The notes below the pieces were generated by a model. The model was given only the letters and a program-made list of their open reading frames with translations, ran no database searches and was not told where the DNA came from. Positions 24,801-31,178 of a stretch of 64,000 bases of DNA are shown here, piece by piece. Position 1 is the stretch's first letter. Each line of letters begins with the position of its first letter. The translations under genes and the position numbers were made by a program. The DNA is from Liolophura sinensis (taxonomy: Eukaryota > Mollusca > Polyplacophora > Chitonida > Chitonidae), in the NCBI RefSeq assembly GCF_032854445.1, contig NC_088301.1, positions 47,175,116-47,239,115 on the forward strand. The letters are read 5' to 3'.

Positions 24801-25957
24801 ACTGGCTAGTATTTCAACATGGTAACAAAAAGTTACAATAAATTAATTTCACTTTTTCAGCCAAACCTGGGCAGTATCCTGAAGATGACTATGACACTGG
24901 TGATTTTGTGGATATAACTGAATTACTGGGGATCGCTGGTGTACCGACTTTTCTGTTTATCCATCAAGATGGTAAGTACATGGAACTTCTTAATAAACTT
25001 TAAAGAATCAACGCCAATGTGCCATACTTAAAATTCACATACACCAGATTATTAGCAGTGACATCTGTTTAATCACTAGAATACTTTCCATCCTTGTAAT
25101 ACATTTTTGAAATGACAGATGCATAATCAGCTAAAGAAAAAGAGAGCTACGCCCAAATGTAATGACTGTGATAATATTATGTACTTGGTAGTCGAAGATT
25201 TGTAAATATTCATGATAAAACTCTTCTATTAGAAGCCATTGTTCTGTGACATTAAAATTCTTCTGTTATTTTCAGGTTACATTGCTTGGCATGGTCGATA
25301 CTGTGCAAATAGCTATAAAGACTTCAGTGGCTTTATGAACAGAACATTTGAAGAAGTCAGTGGAGGAATGTTGAATCATGATATTACAGACGACACACAA
25401 ATTGATCCAGAAATATATGGTAGGTTTAATAATCTATATAAAAGACAGTATAAAAAATTATATATGTGTTTATATGAAAAGCTAAAACAGTACCTTAAAC
25501 CATGTACTCTTGCTTTTTTTTTTAATCCTATAAGCTTTTACATATAAATTTTCCGAATTATTCAAACAGTTGATGGTGGTGAAGCTAAAGCTCTAACATT
25601 AAAATATTGGTGATCAGTACATTTAGTTTCTTGTCCTCCAAGAAAAAATGTTTTAAACAAGTATGAAATGATTTATAACATTTCCTACGTATTGCAGATG
25701 TATTACTTAAGTTTGAAAGCTCCACCAGCAACCCTTCCACAATGAAGGTTGGTGTAACTGAAGATGTCACTCAGGCTCCAATGCTCCTCCCACTGTCAGA
25801 CTATCCACCATTCAATAGACGTCCAAAATCCAGCTCCTCCCATCCTGACAACCACCCTGGAAACAAGAAACGATTGTCTTCACACAAGAAAAAGCTTTTG
25901 AGGGGAAAGAAGAAAGGCGTGCGTTCAGGGTCTAACACTGTGCTTTTCTCAACATGA
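636..25957 (+). CDS. Gene 1: FN3-repeat protein with C-terminal thioredoxin-like domain (5' partial, 34 exons)
   Basis: I assembled 34 exons with GT-AG borders; every junction keeps frame, giving at least 2525 residues ending at TGA 25955-25957. Order: Ser/Lys-rich region without recognised domain (about residues 1-556), about 14 FN3-like repeats (about 560-2200) recognisable by W in strand B, L-x-P-x-x-x-Y turns and G-Y-x-V-Y strands, then a thioredoxin-like domain (about 2205-2430) and a Lys-rich tail. No transmembrane segment or signal peptide is visible, although the true N-terminus is outside or unseen. FN3 repeats of the form G-Y-K-V-Y-I-N-G resemble those of intracellular scaffolds such as RIM-binding proteins, but no SH3 domain is seen. 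Function inferred only: a cytosolic scaffold with a redox-like or peptide-binding C-terminus. I do not recognise the family. Short phase-symmetric exons could have been missed in long introns. Confidence 0.88.
1761..3063 (+). other. Gene 1 intron 1
   Basis: A 1.3 kb AT-rich intron. Its only structured content is a three-copy 21-bp tandem repeat at 2491-2553. Confidence 0.75.
2491..2553 (+). repeat. Three-copy 21-bp tandem repeat
   Basis: Three consecutive 21-nt units, each beginning CTTRTGTTGCC and ending GAAC, with few differences among them. They lie inside intron 1 of gene 1; no function is apparent. Confidence 0.85.
3064..3605 (+). CDS. Gene 1 exon 2
   Basis: Residues 376-556, linker before the FN3 array. 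It carries an acidic stretch ([17 protein letters not shown]-like) and a basic cluster ([13 protein letters not shown]) that could be a nuclear-localisation or RNA/membrane-binding patch. Acceptor TTTGGCCTCAG, donor GACAG|GTACTT. Starts in phase 1, matching exon 1; ends in phase 0. Confidence 0.88.
3829..3892. repeat. (TA)n microsatellite in intron 2
   Basis: About 32 uninterrupted TA units, ending some 43 bp before the acceptor of exon 3. It creates spurious open frames coding Tyr-Ile repeats. Confidence 0.95.
3936..4120 (+). CDS. Gene 1 exon 3 (FN3-1, first part)
   Basis: Begins the FN3 array; strand B tryptophan is seen in VKVEWELP. Acceptor TGTTTGTTTCAG, phase 0; donor ATATGAG|GTTAGT, phase 2. 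The part before the FN3 domain ([14 protein letters not shown]) joins directly to the exon 2 linker. Confidence 0.86.
4324..4440 (+). CDS. Gene 1 exon 4 (FN3-1, middle)
   Basis: Thirty-nine residues with the typical L-M-P-N-R-L-Y turn of an FN3 repeat. Acceptor CCTTTCAG, donor CTACAG|GTAAAG; starts and ends in phase 2. Confidence 0.87.
4527..4750 (+). mobile_element. SINE copy, family A, forward, diverged
   Basis: Starts in the tRNA-like head (GTGCTAGTGCAGCCCAATGA) and includes GTGAGTTCAAGTCCAGCT (B box), TAAGTGAAATATTTTAGAGT and a CAATCAAATAAATAAATAAA tail. It matches the full-length copy at 51560 and sits in intron 4 of gene 1. Confidence 0.85.
4894..5035 (+). CDS. Gene 1 exon 5 (FN3-1 end, FN3-2 start)
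   Basis: Contains the last strands of FN3-1 ([12 protein letters not shown]) and the Pro-rich junction [13 protein letters not shown] that begins FN3-2. Acceptor TTTGTCCCCAG, donor TACCAG|GTATGC, phase 2 in and phase 0 out. Confidence 0.87.
5286..5424 (+). CDS. Gene 1 exon 6 (FN3-2)
   Basis: FN3-2 core: CLEWEL (strand B) and [10 protein letters not shown] (strand C). Acceptor CCTGCTTTAG, donor ATTCCAG|GTGAGG, phase 0 in and phase 1 out. Confidence 0.87.
5451..5545 (+). mobile_element. Internally deleted SINE copy, family A
   Basis: The head (GGGCCTCTGTGGTCAAGGTGG) is joined almost directly to the tail (TGAAATATTCTTGAGTATGG and AATAAATAAAT), so most of the body is missing. Intron 6 of gene 1. 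Confidence 0.75.
5902..6115 (+). CDS. Gene 1 exon 7 (FN3-2 end, FN3-3 start)
   Basis: Ends FN3-2 ([16 protein letters not shown]) and starts FN3-3 after RRPPAPII, with [10 protein letters not shown] as strand B. Acceptor TGTTTTGACAG, donor TTTACTG|GTGAGA, phase 1 in and phase 2 out. Confidence 0.87.
6415..6690 (+). repeat. Dispersed intronic repeat, copy 1
   Basis: Shares diverged blocks in the same order with 7660-7890: TGCTAAATCTG/AAGTCTGCATAAAAG, TTTCATGTGAA, AAAACCTNATCAG(A/T)AGAAAATGTC, TCATGCT and ATAGATA. It looks like an old transposon or a local duplication in introns 7 and 9 of gene 1. Confidence 0.55.
6808..6928 (+). CDS. Gene 1 exon 8 (FN3-3)
   Basis: Residues of FN3-3 with the [11 protein letters not shown] turn and F strand. 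Acceptor GGACATTATAG after a long T run, donor GCTGTAAAG|GTAAAG, phase 2 in and phase 0 out. Confidence 0.86.
7410..7607 (+). CDS. Gene 1 exon 9 (FN3-3 end, FN3-4 start)
   Basis: A longer loop with three cysteines closes FN3-3; FN3-4 begins at [11 protein letters not shown] with GIDVTWQVP as strand B. Acceptor GTGATTCCAG, donor ATCTCA|GTAAGT, phase 0 on both sides. Confidence 0.87.
7660..7890 (+). repeat. Dispersed intronic repeat, copy 2
   Basis: Second copy of the element at 6415-6690, same orientation, in intron 9. The best shared block is around GAAAACCTATCAGTAGAAAA. Confidence 0.55.
8035..8239 (+). CDS. Gene 1 exon 10 (FN3-4)
   Basis: FN3-4 strands C to G ([33 protein letters not shown]), then a polar linker [12 protein letters not shown]. 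Acceptor TTTATGTGCAG, donor GAGAGGG|GTAAGT, phase 0 in and phase 1 out. Confidence 0.87.
8240..10162 (+). other. Gene 1 intron 10
   Basis: The longest intron of gene 1 (1.9 kb). It holds one reverse-oriented SINE (9085-9338); otherwise AT-rich sequence with no exon I can support. Confidence 0.7.
9085..9338 (-). mobile_element. SINE copy, family A, reverse, near full length
   Basis: Read on the minus strand it runs from a GGAAGCCTCCGTGGCC-like head through GCTCATACTGGCTTCCTCTC to ATTCTTGAGTATGGCGTAAA and a TAAATAAGTAAA tail. The open frames on both strands here are repeat-derived. Confidence 0.88.
10163..10303 (+). CDS. Gene 1 exon 11 (FN3-4 end, FN3-5 start)
   Basis: Encodes [14 protein letters not shown] then [20 protein letters not shown], the start of FN3-5. 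Acceptor TTTTGTGCAG; donor AAAGTTG|GTCAGT is a less common but acceptable form, also used by exon 31. Phase 1 on both sides. Confidence 0.83.
10772..10873 (+). CDS. Gene 1 exon 12 (FN3-5)
   Basis: Thirty-four residues with [11 protein letters not shown] (strand C). Too short to stand out as an open frame, but both splice sites are good (TTGTGTTTGTAG; ACAACAG|GTAAGA), and phase 1 on both sides fits its neighbours. Confidence 0.84.
11275..11370 (+). CDS. Gene 1 exon 13 (FN3-5)
   Basis: Contains the FN3 signature [13 protein letters not shown]. Acceptor TTGTTTTTTCAG, donor GATGAAG|GTATGA, phase 1 on both sides. Confidence 0.87.
11743..11925 (+). CDS. Gene 1 exon 14 (FN3-5 end, FN3-6 start)
   Basis: Ends FN3-5 with [17 protein letters not shown] and starts FN3-6 with [14 protein letters not shown]. 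Acceptor TTTGTGATATAG, donor GTCATAG|GTAAGT, phase 1 on both sides. Confidence 0.87.
12257..13188 (+). CDS. Gene 1 exon 15 (large exon, FN3-6 to FN3-8)
   Basis: A 932-nt exon, far longer than most others here, covering the rest of FN3-6, all of FN3-7 ([30 protein letters not shown]) and most of FN3-8 ([32 protein letters not shown]). Acceptor AATTTTTTCAG, donor AAGCGA|GTGAGT, phase 1 in and phase 0 out. Intron loss inside the array is the simplest explanation. Confidence 0.9.
13614..13740 (+). CDS. Gene 1 exon 16 (linker)
   Basis: Acidic and Ser-rich linker ([19 protein letters not shown]) closing FN3-8. Acceptor TTTTATCAG, donor CAAACAG|GTATTA, phase 0 in and phase 1 out. Confidence 0.84.
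14073..14289 (+). CDS. Gene 1 exon 17 (FN3-9)
   Basis: FN3-9 with [14 protein letters not shown] as strand B and [12 protein letters not shown] as strand C. Acceptor TTCCTATTTCAG, donor AGTAACAA|GTGAGT, phase 1 in and phase 2 out. Confidence 0.86.
14290..15909 (+). other. Gene 1 intron 17
   Basis: A 1.6 kb intron. I see no exon, no SINE and no tandem repeat in it beyond AT-rich stretches. Confidence 0.65.
15910..16105 (+). CDS. Gene 1 exon 18 (FN3-9 end, FN3-10 start)
   Basis: [15 protein letters not shown] ends FN3-9; [14 protein letters not shown] and [13 protein letters not shown] start FN3-10. Acceptor CTTTGTTTTTAG, donor TATCAG|GTAAAG, phase 2 in and phase 0 out. Confidence 0.87.
17101..17180 (+). 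CDS. Gene 1 exon 19 (FN3-10)
   Basis: Short 80-nt exon ([15 protein letters not shown]) continuing GYQ|VYLN across the junction. Acceptor GTCTTTAACAG, donor CCTAACAG|GTGAGA, phase 0 in and phase 2 out. Confidence 0.84.
17550..17835 (+). CDS. Gene 1 exon 20 (FN3-10 end, FN3-11 start)
   Basis: [15 protein letters not shown] ends FN3-10, a Ser-rich linker follows, then [15 protein letters not shown] and RCYKVQWSS of FN3-11. Acceptor TTGTTTACAG, donor CCAGAT|GTAAGT, phase 2 in and phase 0 out. Confidence 0.87.
18072..18250 (+). CDS. Gene 1 exon 21 (FN3-11 end, FN3-12 start)
   Basis: Contains [15 protein letters not shown], the FN3 turn and F strand, and [10 protein letters not shown], the start of FN3-12. 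Acceptor TTAATTTTCAG, donor GCTGTCAG|GTAGGT, phase 0 in and phase 2 out. It lacks an internal start codon and would be missed by a simple ORF search. Confidence 0.86.
18616..18796 (+). CDS. Gene 1 exon 22 (FN3-12)
   Basis: FN3-12 core: [16 protein letters not shown] and [15 protein letters not shown], the clearest FN3 repeat in the gene. Acceptor AATTTTTCCAG, donor GTTCAG|GTAAGC, phase 2 in and phase 0 out. Confidence 0.88.
18916..19689. mobile_element. MITE-like element with terminal inverted repeats (pogo/Tigger-like ends)
   Basis: The ends read CACTGCTCCCTTGA and TCGAGGGAGCAGTG, an inverted pair with one mismatch, each flanked by TA (18914-18915 and 19690-19691), as expected for a TA-target Tc1/mariner-superfamily insertion. 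The 774 bp between have no credible transposase, so it looks non-autonomous. CACTGCTCCCTCGATTTAAC recalls Tigger/pogo termini; that assignment is inference. It lies in intron 22 of gene 1. Confidence 0.7.
20033..20206 (+). CDS. Gene 1 exon 23 (FN3-12 end, FN3-13 start)
   Basis: Ends FN3-12 ([12 protein letters not shown]) and starts FN3-13 ([18 protein letters not shown]). Acceptor GTTCACTGCAG, donor TTCAAG|GTAACT, phase 0 on both sides. Confidence 0.86.
20619..20744 (+). CDS. Gene 1 exon 24 (FN3-13)
   Basis: [17 protein letters not shown] and the turn [14 protein letters not shown]. Acceptor TTTCCCCCATAG, donor ACACAT|GTAAGT, phase 0 on both sides. Confidence 0.86.
21307..21461 (+). CDS. 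Gene 1 exon 25 (FN3-13 end and helical insert)
   Basis: Ends FN3-13 at [13 protein letters not shown], then enters a charged, probably helical stretch ([19 protein letters not shown]). Acceptor CTTTATACAG, donor GGGACAG|GTAATG, phase 0 in and phase 2 out. Confidence 0.86.
21544..21765 (+). mobile_element. SINE copy, family A, forward, strongly diverged
   Basis: Recognisable by CAAGTGGTTAGCATAGTAAC (head), GTGAATTCAAGTTCAGCTCA (B box) and GGGAAGGTTTGTCAGCAGCC. The tail is degenerate. Intron 25 of gene 1. Confidence 0.7.
21975..22090 (-). mobile_element. Truncated SINE copy, family A, reverse
   Basis: Read in reverse it is the 3' half: CACCCATCATAATGCTGGCC, AGTGAAATATTCTTGAGTAC and a CAAATAAATAAATA tail. 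It ends about 50 bp before exon 26. Confidence 0.8.
22141..22216 (+). CDS. Gene 1 exon 26 (helical insert)
   Basis: Twenty-five residues rich in Lys ([16 protein letters not shown]), continuing the helical region between FN3-13 and FN3-14. Acceptor TTTACTCCACAG, donor AATCAG|GTGCGA, phase 2 in and phase 0 out. Confidence 0.8.
22386..22604 (+). CDS. Gene 1 exon 27 (FN3-14)
   Basis: End of the helical insert ([18 protein letters not shown]), then [13 protein letters not shown] and [13 protein letters not shown] of the last FN3 repeat. Acceptor TTATTTACAG, donor GTCAAG|GTAAGA, phase 0 on both sides. Confidence 0.88.
22988..23142 (+). CDS. Gene 1 exon 28 (FN3-14 end)
   Basis: [18 protein letters not shown] closes FN3-14, followed by a Tyr/His/Arg-rich connector. 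Acceptor CTGTTCTTCTAG, donor TCTGTCAG|GTATAC, phase 0 in and phase 2 out. Confidence 0.87.
23552..23758 (+). CDS. Gene 1 exon 29 (connector and start of thioredoxin-like domain)
   Basis: Cys-containing connector, a basic helix ([16 protein letters not shown]), then the first strands of the thioredoxin fold ending in ATVMLFWTP. The donor CCATG|GTGAGA splits the codon of the Trp just before the active-site Cys (phase 2). Confidence 0.88.
24052..24115 (+). CDS. Gene 1 exon 30 (thioredoxin-like active-site helix)
   Basis: Completes the Trp codon and encodes [18 protein letters not shown], the active-site loop and helix. The usual WCxxC is W-C-L-A-S, so only the N-terminal cysteine is kept. Acceptor TTTTTTATAG, donor AAACGA|GTAAGT, phase 2 in and phase 0 out. 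Confidence 0.88.
24391..24568 (+). CDS. Gene 1 exon 31 (thioredoxin-like domain)
   Basis: [13 protein letters not shown] would be the next strand of the fold; a Cys-x3-Cys pair (CTSHC) follows in [12 protein letters not shown]. Acceptor TATTTTTCCAG, donor AAACTTG|GTCAGT, phase 0 in and phase 1 out. Confidence 0.87.
24680..24797 (+). mobile_element. Truncated SINE copy, family A, forward
   Basis: 3' half only: TAATGCTGGCTGCTATCATA, TAAGTGAAATATTCTTTAGT and a CAAATAAATAAATT tail, in intron 31 of gene 1. Confidence 0.78.
24861..24971 (+). CDS. Gene 1 exon 32 (thioredoxin-like cis-Pro loop)
   Basis: Encodes an acidic stretch ([12 protein letters not shown]) and [17 protein letters not shown], the family's cis-proline loop and following strand. 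Acceptor CACTTTTTCAG, donor AAGATG|GTAAGT, phase 1 on both sides. Confidence 0.88.
25276..25419 (+). CDS. Gene 1 exon 33 (end of thioredoxin-like domain)
   Basis: [19 protein letters not shown] matches the last strand and helix of a thioredoxin fold. Acceptor TTATTTTCAG, donor ATATATG|GTAGGT, phase 1 on both sides. Confidence 0.87.
25698..25957 (+). CDS. Gene 1 exon 34 (terminal)
   Basis: C-terminal tail without recognised domain, ending in a Lys/Arg-rich run ([18 protein letters not shown]) and the stop TGA at 25955-25957. Acceptor CGTATTGCAG, phase 1. Confidence 0.87.
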
Positions 25958-26001
25958 GAGAAGTTTTTATTTGGCTAAACAAATCAAAACCTACCAGCAT
26001 A

Positions 26002-26007
26002 AATAAA
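26002..26007 (+). promoter_or_regulatory. Candidate polyadenylation signal of gene 1
   Basis: AATAAA 45 nt after the stop codon. Other AATAAA copies follow (for example near 26233), so the site actually used is uncertain. Confidence 0.4.
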
Positions 26008-26009
26008 AT

Positions 26010-27738
26010 ACGCTCTTCATGGTGTCACGTACCGTTTTATACTAGATATTTGTTGTCATAGTTTCCTTTGATTTTAATGGAGTATTTTAACATAAGTTAA
26101 TGTTTGTTTGTCACTACAAGCTGTGATTAGTTGTGTCAATGTATTCAAATTCAAAATTTGAGTGAATATTCAACAAACTATATTTCATTCTATTGTAGCT
26201 TTACAACTAAAATCAAATCACTGCTGGTGAAAAATAAACGTGAGCAGGTTTTAATGCAACACTTGCTTTATAACACAACTTTATGCTCAGTATTTTCTTT
26301 GTGCTCAGCACAAAGAATCATTTTCTTAAATATTAATTACGAAATAACCAATTATATGCATCTTGTGTAACTGTTTTTTAAGTTAATAACAGTTTGAACA
26401 CTGGTATGGTCTAATTTTTGTTGAGATGGAAACATAGAGAGAATGATGGTTATTGTGATAGATAGGACAAATACTTAGGTGGACAGACTGAGCATTGCTC
26501 ATTGCATGGGGTGAAAGAAGAAACGTTCACCAGGTGAAGTATGGTGAAATTGTCTTATTATGGCAACAGGTAACAGCTTCTGAACAAATACATGTAAGCC
26601 TACATCTGTCATCATAATTGGAATGGTTACCCCCCTTTAATACAAACAAAAATTCCCCTGCCCAAGGTTGCAGGGTAGGGTAGTGTGTTGTAACTGCTGG
26701 TAAAAGATCTGTGCCAAATACATGGTGGTTTATATGTGTACCTGTATGTAGCAAAGGATATTCAGTGCTGTTGTAATAATGTCATAGAACTGTGACAGAA
26801 GACTGAAATAGATTTTACCTATATGAGGTACACATACTTTCATGGGAAACAGTTTGGTGATAAATGGGTATGATGAACTGCTCATTGTAATGCAAAAGGC
26901 TGCTGGGAATTGGATTTGAATATAAAGTCATAAGTGATATTTACTTTAGAATACTAGGTGAAGTATGAAACCTTATATGCAAGTGTAAACAATAACGTGT
27001 ATCTCTATTGATACTTGTAGATTTTGACACAATCTTTATAAATATATATATATTTTCTGAAAATCTCTAGCCACTAACTTTGTACATGAATATTTTTCAT
27101 CTTGCACGACTTCTGTGATAAGCCAAGCTTTTGGTTACCCATACATCAAGTTTATATGAATGTGAAATTATGTATATTACAGTTTTTTTTGTTCCTTTTT
27201 ATGTGCACATTTTCGAATACCTTTCTTTGTAAGGATTTATTTTTTCTCTTATCTGTGATGTCATTCTAATGATAATTACAGTACACTTGAAGTTTGTGAG
27301 ATTTATACCGTATCTTTTATAAAGTATTCCGTTTTACTTTCAGGATATGATTAAATTGAATATTTATTGGTCCAAGCTTGTGAGATAATGTTTCAGCCAT
27401 ATTCTTATAGTATTTCATATAAAAAGGCTTTTTCATCCATATACTCGCAAACTGTACCAGGAATTCCTGTGGCTACCAGAATTATATGCAGAACATATCA
27501 CACCCAGTGAGTTACATCCTCCTAGGTGGCAAATATAAACGATACAATAAAAAACAAAGCACTCGTCTTGAGTGGGATTTGAAGCTGATGTTTTCTTTTT
27601 GTGTACATGTAGTTATGACACTTTGACACAAACCTGTGATATATAACAGACTAGAGCGCAGAGCAAAATTTTTAGGTGCAGCTGGTGAAAATTGTTCTCT
27701 TGTCAGGTTACCTCAGAATTTTATTCTTACTGACAAGT
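26010..27738. other. 3' flank of gene 1 / convergent intergenic region, left part
   Basis: AT-rich sequence, part of which may be a long 3' UTR of gene 1. I see no gene, RNA gene or clear repeat. Confidence 0.5.
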
Positions 27739-27778
27739 GTTCTTATTATATATATTTGATTATATATATAATAAGAAC
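27739..27778. repeat. Perfect AT-rich inverted repeat
   Basis: 16-bp arms (GTTCTTATTATATATA and its exact complement) around an 8-bp loop, followed at once by a (TA)n/(TTA)n tract to about 27810. Confidence 0.85.
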
Positions 27779-27932
27779 ATATATATATATATATATATTA
27801 TTATTATTATAAACTTTTACATATCCCTAACACCTTTGCTTTTAAGTAGAAATCTGTAAGAAAAGGGTGCGGTGATGTTAATTGCAATTTATTAGACGTC
27901 ACTGAGAAATTCTATTCTCGTGATATGCTTTG

Positions 27933-28430
27933 GCAGACTAAAACTCCATTCTGACTCACGATTTTGTTTGGCACACTAAAACTCCATTCTGACTCACGGT
28001 TTTGTTTGGCACACTAAAACTCCATTCTGACTCACAATTTTGTTTGGGAGACTAAAACTCAATTCTGACTCACGGTTTTGTTTGGCACACTAAAACTCCA
28101 TTCTAACTCACAATTTTGTTTGGCAGACTAAAACTCCATTCTAACTCACGATTTTGTGTGGCATACTCAGCTCCATTCGGACTCAAAATTTTGTTTGGGA
28201 GACTAAAGCTCCATTCTGTTCCATGATTTTGTTTGGCATACTCAGCTCCATTCGGACTCACAATTTTGTTTGGCATACTCAGCTCCATTCGGACTCACAA
28301 TTTTGTTTGGCATACTCAGCTCCATTCGGACTCACAATTTTGTTTGGCATACTAAAACTCCATTTTCACGACCTGGTTTGGAGGATTAAAATTCCATTCT
28401 CATCAACCAGTTTGGAATATAAAAATTTTA
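27933..28430 (+). repeat. 38-bp tandem repeat (satellite), about 13 copies
   Basis: Repeating unit built from ACTAAAACTCCATTCTGACT and CACGATTTTGTTTGGCA. The left copies carry ACTAAAACTCC; a block of copies at about 28160-28350 carries ACTCAGCTCCATTCGGACTC instead, so two unit subtypes are grouped. Long open frames on both strands come from the repeat and are not genes. Confidence 0.92.
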
Positions 28431-28609
28431 TATATATTAACAGGTTGGGCGAATAAAACACAGGTTAAGAAATCGTGTTGATGAGACCTGGCTTGGGTGA
28501 CGAAAAGTGCATTAAACAATTCGACAACAATTTCATGACACTTGTATAACCGTGCAGATCATAAGCAAATCAATAGTAAACAAGTTTCTCCTGGCAGAAC
28601 CATATCAGC

Positions 28610-28612
<3 letters not shown>

Positions 28613-28651
<39 letters not shown>
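28613..28651. repeat. (TA)n microsatellite
   Basis: About 19 TA units between the satellite and the truncated SINEs. Confidence 0.95.
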
Positions 28652-28653
<2 letters not shown>

Positions 28654-28861
28654 ATCCAGTGACAAGTGTAAAATGGAAACCTTTTGATCCAGCCCTTCCA
28701 CCAGCTTAAGCCATAATCATTCATTTCACAAAGGGAATATGCAAACGACATAGCCAAGGCGGTGCAGGTGGCTACATACAACTGAAAAGTGGGGCTCGTA
28801 TCTAACAGGCATGTTTATATTTCAATTCGATGCCAGTATACCTGATCCAGCATGGTGTGTA

Positions 28862-28965
28862 CATACATAATTTATTTTATTGGCGTATATAATGCCGTAA
28901 TCAAGAGTATTTCACTTATATTTATATGGTTTTATGGTGGGATGAAACCAGGAAAACCAAATGAC
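28862..28965 (-). mobile_element. Truncated, diverged SINE copy, family A
   Basis: Read in reverse: TGGTTTCATCCCACCATAAA, AAGTGAAATACTCTTGATTA and a degraded A-rich tail. Only the 3' half remains. Confidence 0.6.
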
Positions 28966-29518
28966 TTTATGCTTTATGTCGAGGTTTTAGTTTGTGTTAT
29001 CGGTAAAGTCATAAACAAAGAGGTGTCAGAATTAGTTTCTATTCAGGGAATACCAAAAGTTTTCTCTACCGCCAGTCATTTTAGCTATGAGCTCCAGTGG
29101 TTAGGAATCACCAAGATTATTTATGTATATAGGGTTTGGTTTGCCTGTTTACATTTTCGGGAATTTTTTTTTTACAATTTCAGGCCTTATTAAGCAGCAT
29201 TTTAGTCTCCCACACCATGTGACGTCAATGAAAGTGCAGCATTTCAATGCAGGTATTGAGAACGGGATTTTATTCTCACAATCAAGGTCATGTGAATTTA
29301 ATATGCCAGTCAAGAAATACTTTTATTTTGCAAATCATATAATGTCAAAGGACTTTCTATTCCAAATCAAATGAATAGAATGTAATCTCCTAAAGGAAGC
29401 CATTTGAAAAAGATCTTAATCACAAATCTGACAGGAAGAGAGGTCATCTCTGAACCGTAATTGACGCCAGAAAAGTATGTGATATATCTTGAAACTTGTA
29501 TAGAACTAGGCCTCCGTT

Positions 29519-29640
29519 TATTTTTACTTATTTATTTGATTGGTGTTTTATGTCGTACTCAAGGACATTTCACGTGTACAAAGGCGGCCGAAATTATGGT
29601 GGGAGGAAACCGGGCAGAGCCCGGGGGATGCCCACGATAA
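29519..29640 (-). mobile_element. Truncated SINE copy, family A, reverse
   Basis: 3' half in reverse: GCCCGGTTTCCTCCCACCAT, GAAATGTCCTTGAGTACGAC and a CAAATAAATAAGTAAA tail; little diverged. Confidence 0.85.
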
Positions 29641-31170
29641 CCTTGTAATCTGATAAACGAAATTATGTGAATATAATTTTATTTCATTAATCTGTCAATT
29701 TAATAGAATATAATTGCCTATTGTGGTAAGAGTTTAATTATATGAAAACTGTTAGTGGGTATTATTATTGGATCAAAAGAATTACATCCGTCGTGGATGT
29801 TTTTGCTGCGGTTTATTTGTCTGTCAGCAGTTTGGTTGAGTGTCAACCCTAATACATGATGGTGGTGATCTGGGTGACAAGGATCCAGGAATTATTTAAA
29901 TGGCTATCCTTCATTTCCGTATATGACACAGTTGCATATTTTTGGTTTACCTTCTAATTATGCTTGGCAGAACATTGCACCGTGTTGAAATTCATTATGC
30001 TGTTTGGGACGACTTTGTTGTGGTGTGGATATGTGTAGTTTTGGTTAGAGTAGGGGTTTGCGCTCTCAGAATGCCTTCCGGTTGTAAATGTTAAAATTGT
30101 AAGTGTTCATTAAATGTTACGACCACAGCGATGACCGGTGACGTCTAATTTATTGCAATAAATATTGCTGATTTAAATCGACAAGAGGCTACTCTTTACC
30201 GCTTACATGGGACCATTTGCCAGCTATTGTCGTCGCTGCTCTGGTTTAACTCTCTATGCTTTTCCTATAAATTACTTAGTGTGGCTTGTAGTCAATAAAA
30301 GTTTCGATAAAGAAGCAGAGGCAACAAAAATTGGGACTTTGTATTTCTGAAAAGTGAGCTTTCCTTTATTACTACTTTGGACAACAAGTAATATAACGCC
30401 CGTCGTTGGTAACAATAAAGTAACACAGACAACAGTGCAGCAGTCTTACACGGATTCAGTATATCACATCACAAACTCAAAACTCTCATAAGTCTGAGTA
30501 AATCAACATATGACAGTTCCAAGCCTTGGGTTTGAACATGCATATAAGATATAACCAGATAATGAACCTACGATAGAAGTATTTACATATTCATTTAAAT
30601 ATCAGCAGTCTCACTTTTGCTTAAATTCTTTTTGTTCAGCTCTGAAGGAACAGGGATATTCTATATATATCGTTTCCATATAATATAGCTAATCACTTGG
30701 TTACTTCAGAAAACTAATAGTGGGCGGGTCATTTCCCTGAGGCTATTGGCTGTAGCATCTCACATACCTTTTTAAAACATACGAAATATATAATATATAT
30801 ATATTTCAATCATCTCTATATACCTTTTGTTGTATTAATAATCCCGTAACAATTCCATAATCTAAGGAAGGTATTCACTGTCCACATATTGTGCATTTGT
30901 GTTAGTATATGTATAATCATCACAATACTTGTATAGTCACAATATGACACAGTGCACAATGGCTAAAACGTGTATTACATGGCTATACATGCCAGGTTGG
31001 ACAGAATTGCAAACTTAGGCATCAAGGACAAAATCTCATTAAACGTCGTACACCTGAGAGTTTAGAGGTGAGAAAAAAAAACGTAGATCACAGATATCAA
31101 TATTATAGGATAAAAACATATGCTAAATTTAAAATTGAACGTCTTAAACAAGCAGATATATATACAAGAT
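29641..31170. other. Convergent intergenic region, right part
   Basis: No gene found. Contains one copy of a dispersed repeat (30208-30262) and short TA tracts. The last few hundred bases are probably the 3' UTR of gene 2. Confidence 0.5.
30208..30262. repeat. Dispersed repeat, copy 1
   Basis: Shares GTCGTCGCTGCTCTGGTTT and flanking GACCATTTGCCAGCT / ACTCTCTATGCT with 50518-50582 in an intron of gene 2, same orientation. Probably a fragment of an unclassified transposon. Confidence 0.7.
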
Positions 31171-31172
31171 AT

Positions 31173-31178
31173 TTTATT
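31173..31178 (-). promoter_or_regulatory. Candidate polyadenylation signal of gene 2
   Basis: AATAAA on the minus strand, 216 nt after the stop codon of gene 2. Confidence 0.45.

Noticed and set aside
28103-28456. Frames of 61 and 100 codons on both strands
   Set aside because: They run through the 38-bp satellite and repeat with it.
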